From contig NZ_CP036170.1 of the NCBI RefSeq assembly GCF_004295125.1, positions 1,483,501 to 1,547,500 of the forward strand: a DNA stretch of 64,000 bases, given 5' to 3'. Position numbers and translations under genes: made by a program. This DNA is from [Clostridium] scindens ATCC 35704 (lineage in GTDB: Bacteria; Bacillota; Clostridia; Lachnospirales; Lachnospiraceae). The notes beneath the pieces were generated by a model. The model searched no databases, was not told the origin of the DNA, and saw only the letters and a list, made by a program, of their open reading frames with translations. Below, piece after piece: positions 16,663 through 25,699 of the stretch (position 1 is the stretch's first letter; every line of letters begins with the position of its first letter).

Positions 16663-17666
16663 CAGACAGGGAGAAGGAATTAGTCAACCGCTATGTCTAT
16701 GAGGTGACAAAGAGGATCCCGAAAGAACAAAGAAGCGAGATTGAAATGGAACTTCGGGAACTGATCGAAGATATGGCAGAAGGGGCGCCGCTTGAGGAAG
16801 TGTTCGCAAAACTGGGGGATCCGGCAGTATTTGCCAGGAAGTACAGGGAAGATAAGAATTATGTCATCAGCCCGGAATACTACGATAACTATGTCTGGGT
16901 GATGAAGATCGCGGTTGCCTGCATATGGGCAGGGCTGCTTATCGCCATGGCGGTGAAATGCTTTATTGACTATCAGGATATCATCCGGATAGCCGGCGAG
17001 TTTATCAGTGACGCAGTCATGGCATCGTTAGCAATAGTTGGAACCGTTACCTTGATCTTTGCATTCCTGGAGAGACAGAAGATCAAAGTGGATTTGAAGC
17101 AGGAAAAGCCGTGGTCGCCGGATATGCTAAGCCCGATTCCGAATAAGAAGTCCAGGATCAGCAGAGGAGACTGTATCGCGTCCCTGATATTTCTTGCGCT
17201 GTTTAGCTGCCTGCTTATTTTTGCGCCGCAATTGATCGGAGCATATTCGGTAAACGGAAGGGATGTCTCATACGTGCCTGTCTTTAACCTGGGATGGTGG
17301 GATGTGATATTGCCGGTACTTCTTCTTGCGATGGCGGTGGGATTCTTCAATGAGATCATCCGCCTGATTTACGGATGCTACTGCAAGATGGTTTTGCTAA
17401 GCAGTATCGTGACCAATTGCATAGGTATCGTTCTTGCATTTATCGTGCTGAAGTTCCTGCCATTCTGGAATGCTAATTTCGCGCAGGAGGTTGCGACACA
17501 GCTTGATGATACATTTAAATTCAAAGTATTCTGGCAGAATAAGATGATTCTGGGGTGGGATGGAGACTTCCTGTCGAATGTCCTGCTGGCAATCATTGTG
17601 ATCGCTTCCGTAGGCGAGATCATCACGACTGCGTATAAGACGGCCAGATATGGAACAGACAGATAG
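16659..17666 (+). CDS. HAAS-domain membrane protein
   Basis: A 335-residue protein with an N-terminal cytoplasmic helical domain of the HAAS type (RYVYEVTKRIPKEQRSEIEMEL, then LEEVFAKLGDPAVFARKYR), followed by about six TM helices. HAAS domains regularly occur with PadR regulators and are thought to transmit membrane signals to them. It starts at ATG 16659, overlapping the PadR stop. No catalytic motif is seen. Confidence 0.8.
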   Translation: MTDREKELVNRYVYEVTKRIPKEQRSEIEMELRELIEDMAEGAPLEEVFAKLGDPAVFARKYREDKNYVISPEYYDNYVWVMKIAVACIWAGLLIAMAVKCFIDYQDIIRIAGEFISDAVMASLAIVGTVTLIFAFLERQKIKVDLKQEKPWSPDMLSPIPNKKSRISRGDCIASLIFLALFSCLLIFAPQLIGAYSVNGRDVSYVPVFNLGWWDVILPVLLLAMAVGFFNEIIRLIYGCYCKMVLLSSIVTNCIGIVLAFIVLKFLPFWNANFAQEVATQLDDTFKFKVFWQNKMILGWDGDFLSNVLLAIIVIASVGEIITTAYKTARYGTDR

Positions 17667-17671
17667 AAAAG

Positions 17672-17722
17672 AAGACACGCCTCCAGGATGCAATTCGCTT
17701 CCTAGGGATGTGTCTTTTGTTT
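17672..17722. terminator. Terminator between convergent HAAS and MFS genes
   Basis: AAGACAC (17672-17678) pairs with GTGTCTT (17710-17716) across an internal partly paired region, followed by TTGTTTT. It can serve the plus-strand unit and possibly the MFS gene from the other side. Confidence 0.6.
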
Positions 17723-17740
17723 TAGAATGCTTTCAAGGAA

Positions 17741-18982
17741 TTACTGTGCCTTTGCAGCTTTTTCCTTTTTCACGATGCGGCTTAAGATAAAGGTAATGAT
17801 AGCACAGAGTACTGCGGCAACCATTGCATAAGCCCATGTCATATTGTAGCCGGTCCTGCCATAATTATCCATCCAGCTGCCGACTAATGTATACATAAAG
17901 ATGTCAGGCGTGTAGCCTAAGCAGGATGCAATACCAGATACACGGCCGCTCATGTTGAGCGGGATGCCTGCATCGTCATGCACTGCGAAGTACTGGCTTC
18001 TTACGGCGTAGATAAAGAACAGGCCGACGAAGAAGTTTGCTACTACCATAACGCAGAGGCTGGCCTTTGCCGGTACGACGATAAAGAGGGCGAAGGATAA
18101 AGCCAGACCGATACATCCGCCGATGATAACTTTAAAGCGAGATTTCATCTTATCTGCCAGGAAACCGCCGACAATACCGCCAGCACCCTGGATGAGGTAA
18201 CGGATACCGCCGAGCGTAGCAGCTGATGCAGCTGATAATCCATAGAATTTCTGTGCAAATGTGGTTGCATATGCAATCAGTCCGTATACGCTGTAAGCAG
18301 TGAAGACGATTGCTACAAGCAGCCATACTCTCGGGATCAGAAGAACCTTGAACATACCTTTTGTAACGTCTATAAAGGATTCGGAATTCTCTTCCTTCTT
18401 TGTGTCTTCAATAAAGATAAAGTTAAGGATACCAATGATAATAACTACGATAGAGCATACTTTGATAGCCGCGGATGCTCCGGCAACTTCATCTGCAAAG
18501 TGAGTAAATGCAGCCGTCATGCCGAATACAAGCAGGGCATTCATGATACCTCTGAGTCCTTCCTGCAGTCCGAACAGACGTCCCTGCTCCTCTTCTGTAC
18601 CAAGCATACGCGTTGCCTTGATACAAGCGGACCAGTAGGTGATAATGGTAGAGATACCCATAAGTACGAAGATAACACGGCTTATGGTATAGCCAGGGAA
18701 TGTGGAGAACCAAAGTCCCAGGACACCCGTTGCGATAAAGGAGAAAGTAAGCAACTTTCTCGCTGAAAACTTATCGGCTATAATACCACCTATAAAATAA
18801 GAGAAAAGTGACATTGTCGCATAACCGGATGATAATAGTCCCATCTGCGCGTTAGACAGGTTCATTGCATTCTGAATCGGTACATAGAAGGTTTCTCTTA
18901 TGTACGGCAACTGAAAGATGATTCCGGCACCAGTTGCTAGAAGAAGCAGAGTGCCATACTTCTTAATAAAAGCTTTGTTCAT
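17741..18982 (-). CDS. MFS transporter
   Basis: A 413-residue major facilitator with 12 predicted TM helices. The loop 2-3 signature region reads GGIIADKFSARKLL and the matching half is GGFLADKMKSRFKV. GGAGG lies eight bases before the ATG. The gene is transcribed away from the FAD-dehydrogenase operon and carries the same attenuator-type leader, so it probably imports or exports the substrate of that pathway. The substrate cannot be read from sequence; related proteins carry organic anions or sugar phosphates. Confidence 0.85.
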   Translation of the reverse strand: MNKAFIKKYGTLLLLATGAGIIFQLPYIRETFYVPIQNAMNLSNAQMGLLSSGYATMSLFSYFIGGIIADKFSARKLLTFSFIATGVLGLWFSTFPGYTISRVIFVLMGISTIITYWSACIKATRMLGTEEEQGRLFGLQEGLRGIMNALLVFGMTAAFTHFADEVAGASAAIKVCSIVVIIIGILNFIFIEDTKKEENSESFIDVTKGMFKVLLIPRVWLLVAIVFTAYSVYGLIAYATTFAQKFYGLSAASAATLGGIRYLIQGAGGIVGGFLADKMKSRFKVIIGGCIGLALSFALFIVVPAKASLCVMVVANFFVGLFFIYAVRSQYFAVHDDAGIPLNMSGRVSGIASCLGYTPDIFMYTLVGSWMDNYGRTGYNMTWAYAMVAAVLCAIITFILSRIVKKEKAAKAQ

Positions 18983-19058
18983 GATTTCGCCTCCAGATTA
19001 ACTATAATAATTTAGTGGTGATATGGCGCTGCAGTCGCCCTATCTGTTATGAATGTAA

Positions 19059-19153
19059 CAAAAAAAGAGAAAAGTAATGCCTTGACAGCGTTACTTCTCT
19101 CCTCACTCTTTGTAACTAACACGAATGATAAAATATTTGTGAAAAAAAGTCAA
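19059..19153 (-). promoter_or_regulatory. Promoter and attenuator leader of the MFS gene (leader copy 3)
   Basis: On the minus strand, TTGACT (19153-19148) and TATCAT (19130-19125) are 17 bases apart. The leader then reads GTTAC-AAAGAG (19116-19106), TGAGG, AGAGAAGTAAC (19100-19090). That last arm pairs with GCATTACTTTTCTC (19080-19067) to form a terminator ending in seven T residues. GTTAC can instead pair with GTAAC. The same layout occurs at 19266 and 31159. Confidence 0.75.
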
Positions 19154-19228
19154 TCAAAAAACTGGTAAAAATCGAAATATAATCATTCTGCACAAAAACG
19201 ATGCTCCAATAATATGAAAAATAACCAA

Positions 19229-19346
19229 TTGACTTTTTGCGCAAAATGGTTTTATACTATATGCAGTTACCGAAAGAGATTTTCAGAGAAAAGTAACCAG
19301 CGTGGCAGGAGTTCCCTGCTCGTGTTGTGTTACTTTTCTTTTTTTA
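19229..19346 (+). promoter_or_regulatory. Promoter and attenuator leader facing the FAD-dehydrogenase operon (leader copy 1)
   Basis: TTGACT (19229-19234) and TATACT (19253-19258) have an 18-base spacer. The leader reads GTTAC, CG, AAAGAG (19266-19278), ATTTTC, then AGAGAAAAGTAAC (19285-19297). This arm pairs with GTTACTTTTCT (19329-19339), enclosing a smaller GCAGG/CCTGC hairpin and ending in TTTTTT. The leader is divergent from copy 3. An IS91-type element now lies between it and the operon at 21008. Confidence 0.75.
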
Positions 19347-19358
19347 CTTTATAGGAAA

Positions 19359-19409
19359 GTTCTCCTTTCGGAGAACTTGGGGACTAAAATAGCCCGCTCA
19401 AAAGCGGGC
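19359..19409. repeat. Two perfect 7-bp hairpins at the left side of the IS91-type element
   Basis: GTTCTCC-TTTC-GGAGAAC (19359-19376) and GCCCGCT-CAAA-AGCGGGC (19392-19409). They lie beyond the 3' end of the transposase unit, where IS91-type elements have their origin end next to a GAAC/CTTG-like target. The assignment as an element end is tentative. Confidence 0.4.
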
Positions 19410-19431
19410 ATAGTGAATCAGACGGTTTGGA

Positions 19432-19626
19432 TTAAAAGATGTAAAAGCCCTCTTCACCAAAATCGTCATCATCAAGGTTATCAAATTCATGTAAGAAATA
19501 ATCCATATCCAGAAGTTCGTCGTCACTCATGTCATGGACTTCTTTAGAAGTCATACCTTCTGGTGGATTTTTAATGTACTGTTCCCTTAGTTCCTTTGCG
19601 AGTTCTGCTTCTGTTATACGTTTCAT
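19432..19626 (-). CDS. Small acidic protein carried by the IS91-type element
   Basis: A 64-residue protein starting at the ATG after ACGGAGGCC. The N-terminal helix is ITEAELAKELREQY; the remainder is very acidic (DNLDDDDFGEEG). It sits just downstream of the transposase on the same strand. Similar small acidic ORFs accompany IS91-like transposases in related genomes as far as I recall; the role is unknown. Confidence 0.6.
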   Translation of the reverse strand: MKRITEAELAKELREQYIKNPPEGMTSKEVHDMSDDELLDMDYFLHEFDNLDDDDFGEEGFYIF

Positions 19627-19661
19627 AGTGTGGCCTCCGTTCTTAAGATATATTGAGTTTA

Positions 19662-20843
19662 TCATGAGAAAAGAGGTTTTGGAAGATATGAAAACGAGGC
19701 AGGCGAACGACATCTATGTTTTTGCATAGCCTTTTCGTATAATTCATGCAAAGGAACAGGATTATGATTAAAATATAGTTCTAAAAATAGCATGGTTTTT
19801 CCACAGTTCGGACATTTTAAAGGATCGTAACCAAAAGAATGTAAGATTGAATCACGCCACCTATTGAGTGAAAGAAAAAAGTTATGTTTTTCTCTGGAAA
19901 TGGCTTTTCGTAAAAAATTGTCAGAATTACGGTGACGAGCGTAAATACCATAATAGCGAATCATTTTAAAATGTTTTTCAGGGATGTGTTGTGTTAAGCG
20001 GTCAATGAATTCCAAAACAGGAACAGTTTCTGTAATAAGTTTATTGTCTTCATGACGGTTGTAATGGAAGGTGACAAAATCACCATCGTAAGAATCAATG
20101 CGAGAAGTAGCAATAACAGGTCTGCCAAGATAACGACCGATATATTTGATAACCTGAGAAGGATTACACTTGTTAGGCATGGCGCGAACATAAAAACCAT
20201 TTTTATCTTTTGCATAGATAGCAGATTTTACTTTTTTGAAAGCTGGACCTATTTTTTGATGGAGTTCATTTAAAAGAGCAGTTTGGAACGCATCACGTAA
20301 AAAATGATAGTTAAAATGTTTGAAGTGTCGCCAGGAAAGAGTATTACCAACACCACCTTCAGAAACAAGGCAGTGAATGTGAGGATTCCATTTTAAATCT
20401 CTGCCAAAGGTATGAAGGACGCAAATAAATCCAGGAGTAAATAATTCAGATTTATTTTCTTTATGGAACATACGAGAAATCACGCTGTTGACTGCCGAAA
20501 AAAGGCAGTTAAGAAGAGAACGGTCTTTAAGAAAAAAAGGCCGCAAAGAATCATCAATGGTAAAAACACAATGCCGATGTTGTACATCAATAATCTTAAA
20601 AGACATAGCAGTAGTTCTGTCAATGGAATACATGTTACCACAAGTTGGACAGAAGCGAGAATGACAACGAAAAGCAGTAAATTTGAAATTACCACAATTG
20701 GGACAAATATACATGGCGCCACCATAAGATGGATCGCCACAATGAATCATTTTTTCTACATTCTCAACAATAGCATCACGAGGATGTTGAAGATAAATCA
20801 TTTCTTCATAATGTTCGATAAAAATTTTTTGTAAGATATTCAT
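19662..20843 (-). CDS. IS91 family transposase
   Basis: About 393 residues. An N-terminal zinc-binding region (CPNCGNFKF, CHSRFCPTCGN) is followed by the HUH nuclease motif (KWNPHIHCLVSEGG), the catalytic region NPSQVIKYIGRYLGRP and a C-terminal CPNCGKTM zinc motif. This protein class moves DNA by rolling-circle transposition. The start is placed at ATG 20843 (MNILQKIF, the usual family start) rather than TTG 20861; no strong ribosome site is seen. It appears intact, but regularity of the C-terminus was not checked. Confidence 0.85.
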   Translation of the reverse strand: MNILQKIFIEHYEEMIYLQHPRDAIVENVEKMIHCGDPSYGGAMYICPNCGNFKFTAFRCHSRFCPTCGNMYSIDRTTAMSFKIIDVQHRHCVFTIDDSLRPFFLKDRSLLNCLFSAVNSVISRMFHKENKSELFTPGFICVLHTFGRDLKWNPHIHCLVSEGGVGNTLSWRHFKHFNYHFLRDAFQTALLNELHQKIGPAFKKVKSAIYAKDKNGFYVRAMPNKCNPSQVIKYIGRYLGRPVIATSRIDSYDGDFVTFHYNRHEDNKLITETVPVLEFIDRLTQHIPEKHFKMIRYYGIYARHRNSDNFLRKAISREKHNFFLSLNRWRDSILHSFGYDPLKCPNCGKTMLFLELYFNHNPVPLHELYEKAMQKHRCRSPASFSYLPKPLFS

Positions 20844-20878
20844 AAGACCATTATGAAGCAAAATGAAGCAAAAAGAAA

Positions 20879-20938
20879 CCCCTATCCCTCATGATTGAGG
20901 GGCAGGGGAGTTGAAGTGTCGAAGACACTATTTTTATT
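20879..20938. repeat. Two hairpins at the right flank of the IS91-type element
   Basis: CCCTCA-TGAT-TGAGGG with outer CCCC/GGGG (20879-20908), then AGTGTC-GAA-GACACT (20915-20929) followed by ATTTTTATT. They lie between the transposase start and the dehydrogenase operon and may mark the terminal end of the element or terminate plus-strand read-through. Confidence 0.4.
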
Positions 20939-21007
20939 CCCATTTATCTCCTACGGTGAAGAAGTAAAGAAAAATGCGTTATAATGAAATGAAAGGAGCC
21001 CAGAGTC

Positions 21008-22465
21008 ATGGCAATTATTTCAAGAGAACAAATCGTAGAAGGATTAGTTGATATCCTTGGAAAAGATCAGGTCGTAACAGACGAGCAGGTATTAAAAGAA
21101 AGCAGTATCGACAGATACAGAAAATATGAGCAGGTATGCGAAGTATATACGCAGCCTATCCCGGCAGCAGTGGTATATGTTAGGAGCGCCGAGGAAGTAT
21201 CAGAAGTGCTGAAATTCGCTAATGATAATGAAATTAACATAGTGCCAAGGACAGGGCACTCCGCGATCGAGGGCGGACTCGAGACAGCCCTTAAGGATTC
21301 TGTCGTAATCGACGGCTCTACTATGAATAAAGTAATCAAGGTAGATGAGTACAACATGCAGGTTACCTGCCAGTGCGGCGTGCCGCTTCAGGAACTGGAT
21401 GACATGCTTAGAGAAAGAGGACTTACGACGGGACATTCCCCACAGTCCAAGCCGCTTGCACAGATGGGCGGGCTGGTTGCGACAAGAAGTATCGGTCAGT
21501 TCTCTACCCTGTATGGCGGTATCGAAGATATGATCGTAGGATTGGAAGCAGTATTTCCGAACGGCAAGATCTGCAGAATCAAGAATGTACCAAGGCGTGC
21601 GGCAGGACCGGACATCAGACACATCATCTGCGGCAACGAGGGAGCGCTCTGCTTTATTACAGAAGTTACATTAAAACTCTTCAAATGGCAGCCGGAGAAC
21701 AACCGTTATATCGGATACAAGCTGGATGACGAGCATATGAAACTTGGATTTGACTGCCTGCGCGAGGTTATGGTAGCAGGATATAAGCCATCTTTCGCAA
21801 GACTTTATGATGCGGCAGATGCGCAGCAGCACTTCAGTTCCTGGCTGGAAGAAGGCAAGGCAATCCTGATCTGGATGGCAGAGGGCCCGGCAAATATCAC
21901 TCCTGCGATCGAGGAAGGCATCAAGGATCTGATGTCCAAGCATCCGGAACTGGAAGAAGTAGACCCGAAGCTGATCGAGAAATGGTATGGCGGACTGAAC
22001 TGGGGACCAGAGCAGATTGCGGAAGAGAAGGAAGAAATCAAGGCTACCCAGAACATCGGCATTACGACAGAGGTATCCGGAAACTGGGATAATATTTATG
22101 AAATCTACAAGACTGCATGTGACAGAATCATGGAAGAAGTACCGGATATGACGTTGATGGGAGGGCACTCTTCTCACAGTTATATCAATGGAACGAACAT
22201 GTATTTCGTATACTATTACAATATCGTAGACTGCGCTCCGGAAGAGGAGATCAACAAATATCACGACAGAATTAACCAGATTATCTGCGAACAGGTTATC
22301 AAATACGGCGGATCCATCGTTCATCATCATGGACTTGGAAAGGCAAGAGCAAGATATGTAACAGAGGAGTATGGATCTTCCTACTATATGCTGAAGACTC
22401 TGAAGCAGGCATTCGATCCAAACGGCGTTATGAACATGGGAACATTGATTCCGCTGCGTAAATAA
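21008..22465 (+). CDS. FAD-binding oxidoreductase, GlcD/D-lactate dehydrogenase type (copy 1)
   Basis: A 485-residue flavoprotein of the FAD_binding_4 plus FAD-oxidase C-terminal type. Visible marks are NIVPRTGHSAIEGG (FAD pyrophosphate loop), TTGHSPQSKPLAQMGG, a long middle domain, HSSHSYINGTNMYF and the terminal HHHGLGKARARY and FDPNGVMNMGTL motifs. It should oxidise a 2-hydroxy acid or related alcohol and pass electrons to the Etf pair encoded directly after it. AAAGGAG precedes ATG 21008; a TATAAT lies at 20980, possibly a new promoter after the IS insertion. The substrate is not determinable here. Confidence 0.85.
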   Translation: MAIISREQIVEGLVDILGKDQVVTDEQVLKESSIDRYRKYEQVCEVYTQPIPAAVVYVRSAEEVSEVLKFANDNEINIVPRTGHSAIEGGLETALKDSVVIDGSTMNKVIKVDEYNMQVTCQCGVPLQELDDMLRERGLTTGHSPQSKPLAQMGGLVATRSIGQFSTLYGGIEDMIVGLEAVFPNGKICRIKNVPRRAAGPDIRHIICGNEGALCFITEVTLKLFKWQPENNRYIGYKLDDEHMKLGFDCLREVMVAGYKPSFARLYDAADAQQHFSSWLEEGKAILIWMAEGPANITPAIEEGIKDLMSKHPELEEVDPKLIEKWYGGLNWGPEQIAEEKEEIKATQNIGITTEVSGNWDNIYEIYKTACDRIMEEVPDMTLMGGHSSHSYINGTNMYFVYYYNIVDCAPEEEINKYHDRINQIICEQVIKYGGSIVHHHGLGKARARYVTEEYGSSYYMLKTLKQAFDPNGVMNMGTLIPLRK

Positions 22466-22468
22466 TCC

Positions 22469-23284
22469 ATGAAGATCTTAGGGTGTTTCAAGATAGTTCC
22501 GGATCTGGATTTTATTGCACAAGAGGACTGGATGGCAGATGGACAGCTTCAGGTAGACACTAGTTACGCAAAACTGCTGTGGAACTGTTTTGATGAAGGA
22601 GCACTGGAAATGATGTTAAGGCTTTCTGATTTATCAGAAGGCTTTGATGTCGTATATGAGCTTAATGCGCTGACGGTCGGCAGGCTCCGTCATGAAACCT
22701 TTTTAAAGACCTTGTATGCGCTTGGATTTAGCCATGCTGTCAGGGTAGAGGCAGAAGAGGATGTGGACTTAAGATTCTGCCCGGGCCTGATTGCAGATGT
22801 AACAGCAAAATATGTAAAAGAGACGGCTTCTTCGGACGTGATCGTTATGGGGACACAGAGTTCGGATGGCAGCAACATGAAGACGCCGCTGCTTCTTGCG
22901 GAGAGGCTTGGGTGGACATGCATCACGCAGGTGACAGCGATGGAGCCGGTAGATGAAAAGCATCTGAAGGTAACCAGCCAGGAAGACGGAAAGACAGCGG
23001 TACAGGTTGTGACGGTTCCCATCGTGCTGGCGGTAGGAAATGCGCCTTGCGCCTATTTAAGGGTTCCTACGCTGAAAGACAAGATGAAACTGGGGAAAAG
23101 ACCAATCGAACATATCAGCCTTCATGAAGAACTGGCAGAAAGCCAGAGCCGGAATGTAGAACTTAAGGGGCTGACACCGATAGATGACAGCAGGGATACC
23201 ATACTGATAGAAGGAGAGTCGCCGCAGGAGAAGGCAGAGAAACTGTACGAGATGTATTTGAAAGGGAGGCTTGAAAGACTATGA
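22469..23284 (+). CDS. etfB: Electron transfer flavoprotein beta-like subunit (copy 1, divergent)
   Basis: A 271-residue EtfB-family protein. The nucleotide-binding segment reads VIVMGTQSSDGSNMKTPLLLAERLG, whereas standard EtfB has DGDTAQV at this point, as copy 2 does. The early region (KILGCFKIVPDLDF) is also shifted from the usual KQVPD form. It overlaps etfA by four bases and follows the dehydrogenase by three. The divergence may mean a different nucleotide cofactor or loss of electron bifurcation. Confidence 0.75.
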   Translation: MKILGCFKIVPDLDFIAQEDWMADGQLQVDTSYAKLLWNCFDEGALEMMLRLSDLSEGFDVVYELNALTVGRLRHETFLKTLYALGFSHAVRVEAEEDVDLRFCPGLIADVTAKYVKETASSDVIVMGTQSSDGSNMKTPLLLAERLGWTCITQVTAMEPVDEKHLKVTSQEDGKTAVQVVTVPIVLAVGNAPCAYLRVPTLKDKMKLGKRPIEHISLHEELAESQSRNVELKGLTPIDDSRDTILIEGESPQEKAEKLYEMYLKGRLERL

Positions 23285-24216
23285 AATATCATTATATTAT
23301 AAATGCCTATTCTGATGATGCCATCTGCCAGATGGAAGAATTCCATGCGTTCCAGGATGCCTTCCTGAAAGATTCTGAACAGGGCGAGGTCTATATTCTT
23401 TGCAGAGGCAATGAAGATATAGAACTGCTTGCAAGGCATATCGCTGAAAACGCGGTTGTGGTGGCTGCGCCGGACTATTCCCCGGAGGCTGTGCTGGAGG
23501 TCCTTGAACAGGAGGCGGATTCCGAAGACCTTTATATTTTCGGGAGCGGTTATAGCGGCATCGAACTTTCTGTAAGACTGTCCGAAAGGCTTGGGGGAAG
23601 TTCCGTAACGTCCGTCCATGCTCTGGAGGCGGGGGAACCCGTGACGGTAAGGAAGATGGTCTATGCAAACCATATGGAAGGCACGTTCGCGATGAAGAAA
23701 GGACCTTACTGTATCTCGCTTGCGAAAGGAATGCAGCGTAAGGAGGCACAGGAGGGCATATTCCATATTGAGAGGGAACTTCGCTGCAGAAAAGGAAACG
23801 ATTTTGTGGTTTCCAGGGAGACCATGAAAGAAGAGACGGCCGGAGGCCTGAGCGATGCAAAGATCGTGGTTGCAGCCGGAAGAGGCATTCAGAATAAAGA
23901 AAATGCAAGGTTCCTTGAGGAAGCGGCAAAAGCCTTTGGCGGAGAACTTGGGGCAAGCCGTCCGGTGGCGATGAATGCTTGGACGCCTATGAGCAGGCTG
24001 ATTGGCGTGTCCGGGAAAATGATCGCGCCGGAGGTCTGCATTACAGCGGGCGTATCCGGGGCCGCGGCGTTTTATGCAGGAATTGAAAAGAGCAAGTTGA
24101 TCGTAGCAATTAATACGGACGAGCAGGCGCCGATCATGAAGAAGGCAGATGTGGCAATCGTGGATGACTTCATGCCGGTAATCCAATCTCTGCGCAAGAT
24201 TGTAAAAGAGCAATAA
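23281..24216 (+). CDS. etfA: Electron transfer flavoprotein alpha subunit (copy 1)
   Basis: A 311-residue EtfA. The C-terminal FAD domain is canonical: VAAGRGIQNKEN, GASRPVAMNAWTP, IGVSGKMIAPEVCITAGVSG, and KLIVAINTDEQAPI. The N-terminal domain is more variable. It pairs with the preceding EtfB and should accept electrons from the dehydrogenase at 21008. It has no N-terminal ferredoxin extension. Confidence 0.85.
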   Translation: MKYHYIINAYSDDAICQMEEFHAFQDAFLKDSEQGEVYILCRGNEDIELLARHIAENAVVVAAPDYSPEAVLEVLEQEADSEDLYIFGSGYSGIELSVRLSERLGGSSVTSVHALEAGEPVTVRKMVYANHMEGTFAMKKGPYCISLAKGMQRKEAQEGIFHIERELRCRKGNDFVVSRETMKEETAGGLSDAKIVVAAGRGIQNKENARFLEEAAKAFGGELGASRPVAMNAWTPMSRLIGVSGKMIAPEVCITAGVSGAAAFYAGIEKSKLIVAINTDEQAPIMKKADVAIVDDFMPVIQSLRKIVKEQ

Positions 24217-24256
24217 GGATACGCTGGGGTAAGAATAAATGACGGGGGATGGGCAT

Positions 24257-25699
24257 ATGAGACAATTGATTTATACGATGAAAGAACAATATGAAGAGTT
24301 TTTAATAGACGAGTCAAAATTCTCCGGATATGCGGACAGCATTTCTTTCCCGGAGAGCCAAGAAGAGATGCAGGAAGTGCTTCTGGAACTGAAAAAAGGA
24401 CGGGTACCCGTGACTATCCAGGGAGGAAAGACTGGAATTACCGGAGCAGGCGTTCCCAAAGGCGGACATGTCATGAACCTGTCCCATATGAATAAAGTTA
24501 AGGACAGCGTCCTGCTGGAGGACGGGACCGGGCTGATCACCGTGGAGCCCGGCATTAACCTGATCGATCTCGGGAAAGAGATTGCCGCGCGGTTCAGGAA
24601 GACCCCCTTATTCTGGCCTCCGGATCCTACCGAGAGTTCAGCCACGGCAGGCGGTATTGCGGCGACGAATGCCCAAGGCATCTGCCGGCTTCTATATGGA
24701 CCAAGCAGAGATTATTTCGCGTCTTTAAAACTTTTGAATAGCGATGGAGAGATTATGGCGATAGAAAAAGGGCAGAAACTGACCCTTGCGTCAGGCAGGG
24801 AAATCGACAGGATGGATGCGGTGCTGGGAAAGGAAGGAATCACCGGGGCAATCTGCGAACTGACGCTGAGACTGATTCCGAAGCCGCAGAGCCAGTGGGG
24901 GATTGCGTTTTTCTTTGGCAGCAGCGAGGATGCAGGGAGGTTTGTCGATATTCTAAGGCTCGACATGCCGGAATGCGAACATGCGAAGGTAGCCGCGGTA
25001 GAATACATTGATCGGATGGCGATGGACCTGATCGAGGAGCATAAAACTACGATGACGAAGATCAAGGAACTGCCGGATATCGGGGAAGAGACCAAAGGCA
25101 TGGTCTATATAGAACTGCACGGAGACGAAGAGGAAATAGAGATCCTTGCCGAGTCCTTGATGGAATCGGCGATGGTATGCAATAGCAACCCGGAAGAGGC
25201 GTGGGCCGTATCCGGCGAGACGGATGTGGAAAAAATGCATGCATTCCGCCATGGAGCCGCAGAGACCTCCAATCTATATATCGAGAAAGTGCGGCAGATG
25301 GATGAGCGGATTACCAAGCTGGGAACAGACATGGCGATATCCGGCACGCCATTTTCAGAGATTCTTTCTTATGTAGAAAAGGAACTTCACGATGCCGGAT
25401 TAAAAGGCAGCGTATTTGGCCATGCTATGGAAAATCATCTGCATATAAATATACTGCCTGAGAATTACGAGGAATATGAGGCGGGAATCCGGCTGATACG
25501 CCAATGGGCATCGCAAGTGAGAGAACATCAGGGGAAAGTGGTCAGCGAACACGGAATCGGCAAGCTGAAGCTGGAGATACTGGACGGATTCGTGCCGGAG
25601 CGCTATATAGGGCTTTGCAAAGAATTAAAAGAGCAGCTGGATAAAGACAGCCTTTGGAACAATGGAAATATATTTAAAGAAGAGGAGGCTGCCATATGA
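24257..25699 (+). CDS. FAD-binding oxidoreductase, GlcD/D-lactate dehydrogenase type (copy 2)
   Basis: A 480-residue flavoprotein related to, but clearly different from, copy 1. Marks are VTIQGGKTGITGAGVP (FAD loop), FWPPDPTESSATAGGIAATN, FGHAMENHLHINILPE and VVSEHGIGKLK, the classic glycolate/D-lactate dehydrogenase motifs. ATG 24257 with a GGGGGAT site is chosen over ATG 24239. The stop overlaps etfB copy 2. With that pair it resembles the LctBCD lactate dehydrogenase/Etf complexes of acetogens, where electron confurcation drives lactate oxidation. Confidence 0.87.
   Translation: MRQLIYTMKEQYEEFLIDESKFSGYADSISFPESQEEMQEVLLELKKGRVPVTIQGGKTGITGAGVPKGGHVMNLSHMNKVKDSVLLEDGTGLITVEPGINLIDLGKEIAARFRKTPLFWPPDPTESSATAGGIAATNAQGICRLLYGPSRDYFASLKLLNSDGEIMAIEKGQKLTLASGREIDRMDAVLGKEGITGAICELTLRLIPKPQSQWGIAFFFGSSEDAGRFVDILRLDMPECEHAKVAAVEYIDRMAMDLIEEHKTTMTKIKELPDIGEETKGMVYIELHGDEEEIEILAESLMESAMVCNSNPEEAWAVSGETDVEKMHAFRHGAAETSNLYIEKVRQMDERITKLGTDMAISGTPFSEILSYVEKELHDAGLKGSVFGHAMENHLHINILPENYEEYEAGIRLIRQWASQVREHQGKVVSEHGIGKLKLEILDGFVPERYIGLCKELKEQLDKDSLWNNGNIFKEEEAAI

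Larger units (their letters stand above)
19370..20935 (-). mobile_element. IS91-type insertion element (approximate limits)
   Basis: The stretch holds an IS91-family transposase, a small accessory ORF and hairpins at each side. Such elements lack terminal inverted repeats and make no target duplication, so the limits cannot be set exactly from one copy. It interrupts the space between a promoter/leader and the FAD-dehydrogenase operon. Confidence 0.55.
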
